Shown piece by piece: positions 6,382 through 9,834 of a DNA stretch of 9,834 nucleotides. Origin of the DNA: JBOGZI01 sp050697275 (GTDB taxonomy: Bacteria > Actinomycetota > Thermoleophilia > Solirubrobacterales > 70-9); NCBI GenBank assembly GCA_050697275.1, contig JBOGZI010000193.1, positions 1 through 9,834 of the forward strand. Reading direction: 5' to 3'. Within the stretch, counting starts at the first letter, position 1. Each line of letters begins with the position of its first letter. The translations under genes were made by a program, and so were the position numbers. A model generated the notes under the pieces. That model saw nothing but the letters and a program-made list of their open reading frames with translations, searched no databases and had not been told where the DNA came from.

Positions 6382-7878
6382 CTAGAGGGGGAGCTTCCGG
6401 GCCCGCTTCTTGCACTTCTTGCGGGCCTTCTTTGACTTCTTCTTCTTCTTCTTGCACTTCTTCAGCGCCGCGGCACGCTGGCCGGTGACCGTCGCCAGCG
6501 GGCCAGCGATGGGCGTCGTCGCGATGGGCGTCGTCGGTGAGCCACCGGCGGGGGGCGGGGGGGCGGGCGGGTCCACGAACTTCTGGATCCGGGCATTGGC
6601 GCTGTCGGCGACGTAGAGGTTGCCGGCGGCGTCGGCGGCGACCCCCTCCGGGGCCTGGAGCTCCCCGCCCAGCCCGCCCGTGCTGCCCATCTTGCAGCTG
6701 GCGGCAACGGTGCAGATCTCGAAGCCCGTGCCTCCGCCGGTGATGACATCCTTGCCCCAAGTGCGCTGGAAGTTGCCCGCGGAGTCGAACCTCTGGATCC
6801 GGAAGTTGAGTGCGTCGGCGACGTAGACGCTGCCGGTGGCGTCGGTCGCCATCCCAATCGGGAAGTTGAGCTCTCCGCCTAGCCCGCCGGTGGCGCCCGA
6901 CTGGCAGTTGAGGGCAACGGTGCAGATCTCGAAGTCCGTGCTTCCGCCGATGAGGACGTCCCTGCCCCAGGCGCGCTGGAAGTTGCCCGCGGAGTCGAAC
7001 CTCTGGATCCGAGCATTGCCCTGGTCACCGACGTAGACGTTGCCGGCGGCGTCGGTGGCGACGCCACGAGGGGAGCTGAACTGGAGGCCCTGCCCGCCGA
7101 GGCTGCCTCGAGCGCCCTGGAAGGTGTTGAGCGCAGACGCCGTCGGGTCGAACCTCTGGATCCGATGATTGCCCCGGTCGGCGACGTAGACCTCGCCGCC
7201 GGGTTCGGTCCCGACCCCAACCGGGTCGTCGAACTCGCCGTTCCCCGTGCCGATTACGCCCGCCTTGCAGTTTGCGGCAAGCTCGCAGACCTCCAAGTTC
7301 GTGCCTCCGCCGGTGAGGACGTCCTTGCCCCAGGTGCGCTGGAAGTTGCCGTCCGAGTCGAACATCTGGATCCGATCGTTGAAGGAGTCCGCGACGTAGA
7401 CGTTGCCCGCCGCGTCGGCGGCGACGCTTTCCGGGCGGGCCAATTCTCCGCCCAGTGTGCCGGTGACTCCCCCCTTGCAGTCGGCGGCAACGGTGCAGAT
7501 CTCGAAGTCGGTACCCCCGCTCAGGCGGACGTCCTTGCCCCAGGCGCGCTCGAAGTTGCCCGCCGAGTCGAACTTCTGGATCCGGAGGTTGGAGCGGTCA
7601 CCGACGTAGACGTTGCCGGCGGCGTCGGTGGCGATACCTCCCGGGAAGTTGAGCTCACCGGCCGAGGCGTTGGCGAGGCCCGCCTTGCAGTTCGCGGCCA
7701 CGGTGCAGATCTCAAAGCCGAAGTCTCCGCCGGTGATGACGTCCCCACCCCAAGCGCGATCCCAAGCTCCCGAAGCTCCCTGCGCCGGAGCGGCGAGCGC
7801 CGCGAGGCAGATCAGCGGCAACAGGCAGCTGAATGCGTTGACCAACTTCCCGCGAGCGCTTCGGTTCTCTGTCGCCAC
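6382..7878 (-). CDS. Secreted NHL-repeat beta-propeller protein with Cys-pair inserts and Lys/Cys-rich tail
   Basis: The protein has 498 residues. Residues 1-35 are a Sec signal peptide: basic start, hydrophobic core (LLPLICLAALAA) and a likely cleavage near AQGA. Six NHL-type repeats follow, each with a core like GVATDAAGNVYVAD and NxRIQxFDSAGNF, the RIQ recurring at residues 99, 169, 239, 290, 360 and 430. NHL repeats form six-bladed propellers used for binding, which fits six copies. Five intervals carry a further segment, WGKDVxxGGGTxFEICTVAANCK, with a CX5C cysteine pair. Residues 436-465 form a Pro/Thr linker, and 473-498 a tail with 15 Lys, 3 Arg and 2 Cys. No catalytic residues are visible; a surface-attached binding or structural role is likely. 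The start is the GTG at 7878, chosen for its ribosome site and because the signal peptide begins there, although the frame stays open much further upstream. The gene lies downstream of the crotonase gene, separated by a hairpin. Confidence 0.85.
   Translation of the reverse strand: MATENRSARGKLVNAFSCLLPLICLAALAAPAQGASGAWDRAWGGDVITGGDFGFEICTVAANCKAGLANASAGELNFPGGIATDAAGNVYVGDRSNLRIQKFDSAGNFERAWGKDVRLSGGTDFEICTVAADCKGGVTGTLGGELARPESVAADAAGNVYVADSFNDRIQMFDSDGNFQRTWGKDVLTGGGTNLEVCELAANCKAGVIGTGNGEFDDPVGVGTEPGGEVYVADRGNHRIQRFDPTASALNTFQGARGSLGGQGLQFSSPRGVATDAAGNVYVGDQGNARIQRFDSAGNFQRAWGRDVLIGGSTDFEICTVALNCQSGATGGLGGELNFPIGMATDATGSVYVADALNFRIQRFDSAGNFQRTWGKDVITGGGTGFEICTVAASCKMGSTGGLGGELQAPEGVAADAAGNLYVADSANARIQKFVDPPAPPPPAGGSPTTPIATTPIAGPLATVTGQRAAALKKCKKKKKKSKKARKKCKKRARKLPL
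6385..6462 (-). other. Polycationic Lys/Cys C-terminal tail of the NHL protein
   Basis: Codons 473-498 encode a tail in which 18 of 23 residues (473-495) are Lys or Arg, with Cys at 475 and 489 and the end RKLPL. Every lysine codon is AAG, giving a CTT-rich tract on the plus strand. It follows a Pro/Thr linker, so it looks like a separate attachment module that could bind an anionic wall polymer or another polyanion. I recall tails of the type KCKKKxxKKxKKCKKxAKKLP on secreted proteins of Solirubrobacterales, which is memory and not a search. Confidence 0.6.
6577..7767 (-). repeat. Tandem 210-nt coding repeats of the NHL propeller
   Basis: Six in-frame units encode the propeller. The ten bases TCTGGATCCG (plus-strand reading; they encode Arg-Ile-Gln on the minus strand) occur in every unit, with the preceding AAC at 6578, 6788, 6998, 7151, 7361 and 7571. 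The spacing is thus 210, 210, 153, 210 and 210 nt. Long stretches around the anchor are nearly identical between units (for example those at 6788 and 6998), which suggests duplication or gene conversion. The 153-nt interval lacks the 57 nt that encode the cysteine-pair segment. Confidence 0.9.
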
Positions 7879-7882
7879 TGTG

Positions 7883-7890
7883 CCCTTCCT
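7883..7890 (-). promoter_or_regulatory. Ribosome binding site of the NHL-repeat gene
   Basis: On the minus strand AGGAAGGG precedes the GTG at 7878 by four bases. Together with the signal peptide that begins at this codon it fixes the start, since the reading frame itself is open far upstream through the antisense of the neighbouring genes. Confidence 0.6.
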
Positions 7891-8019
7891 TGGACCCCGG
7901 CGACAACCCCTGGTACGCCCTGCCCTGTAGCGGTGGATGGCCTTGTCCGAACGGAACCACCGTACACCCGGCGTCAATTGCATCCCCAACAACTGGGTAG
8001 GCGTGGCTCCGACCAGGAC

Positions 8020-8040
8020 GCGGCTCCGCTCCGGAGCCGC
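8020..8040 (-). terminator. Hairpin terminator downstream of the crotonase gene
   Basis: Bases 8020-8028 and 8032-8040 are perfect inverted repeats (9-bp GC-rich stem, 3-nt loop), starting 11 bases after the crotonase stop codon. There is no clear U tract on the minus strand, as is often the case in high-GC actinobacteria. It could separate expression of the crotonase gene from the NHL gene. Confidence 0.6.
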
Positions 8041-8051
8041 TTGGCGTAGGG

Positions 8052-8969
8052 CTAGCGGCCGAGCCCGACGTCGCCGAAGGGCTCGTCGCGCTCCCGGACG
8101 GCCTCCTTGAAGCCCGCCTCGGAGGCCCGCCGCTGGAAGGCGAAGCCCTCCGGCGTGTGCCGCGCGATGCCGTCGAAGACGGTGCCGAGCACCTGGGTGG
8201 CGTGGAGGCCCTGCGCGTAGAGGGCCTGGTTGACCAGCAGCTTGTGCATGACGAGCTGGTTGACCGGCACCCGCGCGATCCGCTCGAGCAGCGACTCGAA
8301 GGCGTCGTCCAGCTCCCCCACCGGGTGCGCCTCGGTCGCCAGCCCCCACTCGGCGGCGGTGACGCCGTCGATCGAGTCGCCGGTGAGCAGCAGCCGCTTC
8401 GCCCGGGCGGGGCCGATCCGGAACGCCCAGAGCGCCGTGGTCGGCACCCCCCAGACCCGCGCCGGCGGGTAGCCGATCTTCGCCCGGTCCTCGACCACGA
8501 GCAGGTCTGAGCAGAGCGCCATGTCGGTGCCCCCCGCGACGCAGTAGCCGTGCACCTTGCAGACCACCGGCTTCTCGGAGTGGAAGAGGCTCATGAAGCC
8601 GCGCACGTTGCGGCTCATCATCTGGAAGTCGACCACCGGGTCCCAGGTGCCCTCCGGATCGTGGTTCCGCATCTGCACCCTCGGGTCGAGCGGAGACCCC
8701 TCGGGCGCATCCGACTCCGCCAGGCCCTCCATCTTCGCCTCCGCCGAGGCAACGAGGTCGTAGCCGCCGCAGAAGCCGCTGCCGTTGCCGGCGAGCGCGA
8801 TCACGTGTACGGCAGGATCGAGGTTGGCCCGCTCGACGCAGGCCGCCAGCTCGCGGGGCATCTCCAGCGTGATCCCGTTGCCGCGCTCGGGGCGATCGAG
8901 CGTGATCCGCGCGATCCGCCCGGCGGCCTCGTAGGTGAGGGTCTCGAGGTCCTCGATGCCGGGATTCAA
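8052..8969 (-). CDS. Crotonase-superfamily protein (enoyl-CoA hydratase/isomerase-like)
   Basis: The 305-residue protein has the crotonase fold signature: LDRPERGNGI near the N-terminus (24-33), the first oxyanion-hole segment GNGSGFCGGYDL (61-72) and the second, KVHGYCVAGGTDMALCSDL (138-156). These bind the acyl-CoA thioester. Where rat hydratase has its two catalytic Glu residues, I see D149 in GGTDMAL and no Glu in IGYPPARVWG (165-174), so ordinary hydration of enoyl-CoA is doubtful; related actinobacterial proteins with the same IGYPPARVWG segment have no agreed substrate. Compared with the core family it has an insert of about 40 residues (75-117), acidic and proline-containing. The start is a TTG at 8969, directly after an in-frame TGA, and the next ATG (residue 37) would cut the first strand, so TTG is forced. 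No Shine-Dalgarno is visible. It is divergent from the PolDom gene with a 46-nt gap. Confidence 0.9.
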   Translation of the reverse strand: MNPGIEDLETLTYEAAGRIARITLDRPERGNGITLEMPRELAACVERANLDPAVHVIALAGNGSGFCGGYDLVASAEAKMEGLAESDAPEGSPLDPRVQMRNHDPEGTWDPVVDFQMMSRNVRGFMSLFHSEKPVVCKVHGYCVAGGTDMALCSDLLVVEDRAKIGYPPARVWGVPTTALWAFRIGPARAKRLLLTGDSIDGVTAAEWGLATEAHPVGELDDAFESLLERIARVPVNQLVMHKLLVNQALYAQGLHATQVLGTVFDGIARHTPEGFAFQRRASEAGFKEAVRERDEPFGDVGLGR

Positions 8970-9005
8970 TCAGCGTCGATGAGTGGAGCGGGGATCGGAG
9001 GTCAT

Positions 9006-9010
9006 AGGAG
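9006..9010 (+). promoter_or_regulatory. Ribosome binding site of the PolDom gene
   Basis: AGGAG lies five bases before the ATG at 9016 and supports that codon as the start. It sits in the 46-nt gap between divergent genes (8970-9015), where any promoters for both must be partly hidden; I see no clear -10 or -35 box there. Confidence 0.7.
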
Positions 9011-9015
9011 CGAAG

Positions 9016-9834
9016 ATGTCCGCGGTGGCGAAGGCGAACTACACGACGATCGAGGCGGCGGGGCACGAGATGCGCCTCTCCAACCCCGACAAGGTCTTCT
9101 TCCCGAAGCCCGGGCACACCAAGCTCGACCTGGCCGAGTACTACCTCGAGGTCGCCGACGCCGCCGTCAACCAGCTCCGGGAACGGCCCGGGACGATGAA
9201 GCGCTTCGTGGACGGTGCGAGCGGCGAGTTCTTCTTCCAGAAGCGGGTCCCCAAGGGAGCACCCGACTGGCTCCAGACCGCGACCTTCACCTTCCCGAGC
9301 GGGCGGACCGCGACCGAGCTGGTCGTCGACGACGCGGCGCATCTGGTCTGGGCGGTAAACCTCGGGGTGATCGACTTCAACCCCCACCCGGTGCGGCGAG
9401 CGGACCTCGACCGCCCCGACGAGCTGCGGGTCGACCTCGACCCGACGCCCGGGGTGCGCTGGAGCACGGTCCGCAAGGTGGCGCTGTGCGTCAAAGAGGT
9501 GCTCGAGGAGCACGGGCTGCGCGGCTTCCCCAAGACCTCGGGCTCGCGGGGCATCCACGTCAACGTGCGGCTCGAGCCGCGTTGGGACTACGACGACGTG
9601 CGGCGCGCCGCGCTGGCGCTGGCGCGCGAGGTCGAGCGTCGCGAGCCGAAGCGGGCCACCAGCAAGTGGTGGAAGGAGGAGCGCCACGGCGTCTTCGTCG
9701 ACTACAACCAGAACGCCCGTGACCGCACCGTGGCCTCGGGCTGGTCGGTGCGCCCGGGTCCGGACGCGCGGGTCTCGACCCCGCTGGAGTGGGACGAGGT
9801 GCCCGACGTGGAGCCTGCCGAGCTGCGCCTGGAC
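9016..9834 (+). CDS. LigD-type primase-polymerase (PolDom), 3' truncated by window edge
   Basis: The frame is open from the ATG at 9016 to the end of the window, 273 residues without a stop. It matches the archaeo-eukaryotic primase-type polymerase domain of bacterial non-homologous end joining. The metal-binding pair is D140 and D142 in RVDLDPTPG, the nucleotide-binding motif is KTSGSRGIHV (173-182, with H181), and the third acidic residue is D229 in VFVDYNQNARDRT, followed by SVRPGP and the STPLEWDEV segment. LSNPDKVFFPKPGHTKLDL (21-39) is the usual N-terminal signature. Such enzymes add ribonucleotides or fill gaps at DNA ends during Ku-dependent repair. PolDoms of this length also exist as stand-alone proteins in mycobacteria, and the VDYNQNARDRT wording resembles those; whether ligase or nuclease domains follow is beyond the edge. 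The gene is divergent from the crotonase, and no Ku gene is in the window. Confidence 0.93.
   Translation, partial: MSAVAKANYTTIEAAGHEMRLSNPDKVFFPKPGHTKLDLAEYYLEVADAAVNQLRERPGTMKRFVDGASGEFFFQKRVPKGAPDWLQTATFTFPSGRTATELVVDDAAHLVWAVNLGVIDFNPHPVRRADLDRPDELRVDLDPTPGVRWSTVRKVALCVKEVLEEHGLRGFPKTSGSRGIHVNVRLEPRWDYDDVRRAALALAREVERREPKRATSKWWKEERHGVFVDYNQNARDRTVASGWSVRPGPDARVSTPLEWDEVPDVEPAELRLD

Larger units (their letters stand above)
7879..8051 (-). other. Intergenic region between crotonase and NHL genes
   Basis: This 173-nt gap holds the crotonase terminator hairpin at its right side and the NHL ribosome site at its left. A promoter for the NHL gene is expected here. On the minus strand I see TTGACG (7977-7972), which resembles a -35 box, and TACGGT (7964-7959), which loosely resembles a -10 box, but the two are too close together to act as a pair. 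I therefore call no promoter. No small gene is evident. Confidence 0.5.

Noticed and set aside
6577..7767. The 210-nt repeats as a non-coding array, CRISPR or mobile element
   Set aside because: Units are in frame, diverge mainly as protein-coding sequence does and have no short spacers or terminal inverted repeats.
7165..8049. Plus-strand open frame of 294 codons opposite the NHL gene
   Set aside because: It mirrors the coding repeats on the other strand and has no ribosome site, no motif and no secretion or domain features of its own.
7879..9687. Continuation of the NHL reading frame upstream, giving a 1101-codon open frame
   Set aside because: The upstream part lies in the wrong frame of the crotonase gene and antisense to PolDom. 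Its translation is Arg/Gly/Pro-rich with no motif, the stop-free stretch is explained by high GC, and a ribosome site plus signal peptide mark the start at 7878.
8550..9722. Plus-strand frame of 390 codons across the crotonase and PolDom genes
   Set aside because: It crosses the gap between two recognised genes in another frame and shows no motif; PolDom in the frame starting at 9016 explains the right part.

Overview
The window is very GC-rich and is coding along almost its whole length. It carries nine protein genes, seven of them complete: the first runs in from the left edge and the last runs off the right edge. I see no rRNA, tRNA, CRISPR array, transposase or integrase. The base composition, frequent GTG/TTG starts, a mycobacterial CtpE-like P-type ATPase, a PolDom (LigD-type primase-polymerase) and a secreted NHL-repeat protein with a lysine/cysteine-rich tail suggest a high-GC actinobacterium. 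Class Thermoleophilia (Solirubrobacterales or Gaiellales) is my best guess, from recollection of similar proteins and not from a search.

Left block (1-3573, plus strand): the C-terminal part of a cation-transporting P-type ATPase, a HAD-superfamily phosphatase and a complete pyruvate kinase follow each other with 2-nt gaps, so they are probably one transcript. The pyruvate kinase has Lys where K+-dependent enzymes have a key Glu, which predicts K+-independent activity. A short hairpin-rich gap (3574-3661) separates it from the convergent next gene.

Middle block (3662-6374): a minus-strand hotdog-fold (PaaI-type) thioesterase is divergent from a three-gene plus-strand unit. That unit holds a DrrA/NodI-type ABC ATPase, its ABC-2 permease (stop and start overlap by 1 nt) and a DUF1697-like protein that starts directly after the permease stop and seems to lack an internal segment of its family. 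The ATPase and permease should form one exporter; the DUF1697 gene is translationally adjacent but its role is unknown.

Right block (6382-9834): two minus-strand genes encode a secreted six-repeat NHL beta-propeller protein and a crotonase-superfamily enzyme. Divergent from the crotonase is the start of a primase-polymerase gene of the bacterial end-joining type, cut by the window edge.

The least ordinary object is the NHL protein. Its roughly 70-residue repeats each carry an extra segment with a CX5C cysteine pair, except one repeat that lacks it, and the protein ends in a strongly cationic Lys/Cys tail. The other genes are mostly recognisable families with a few unusual residues, noted below.
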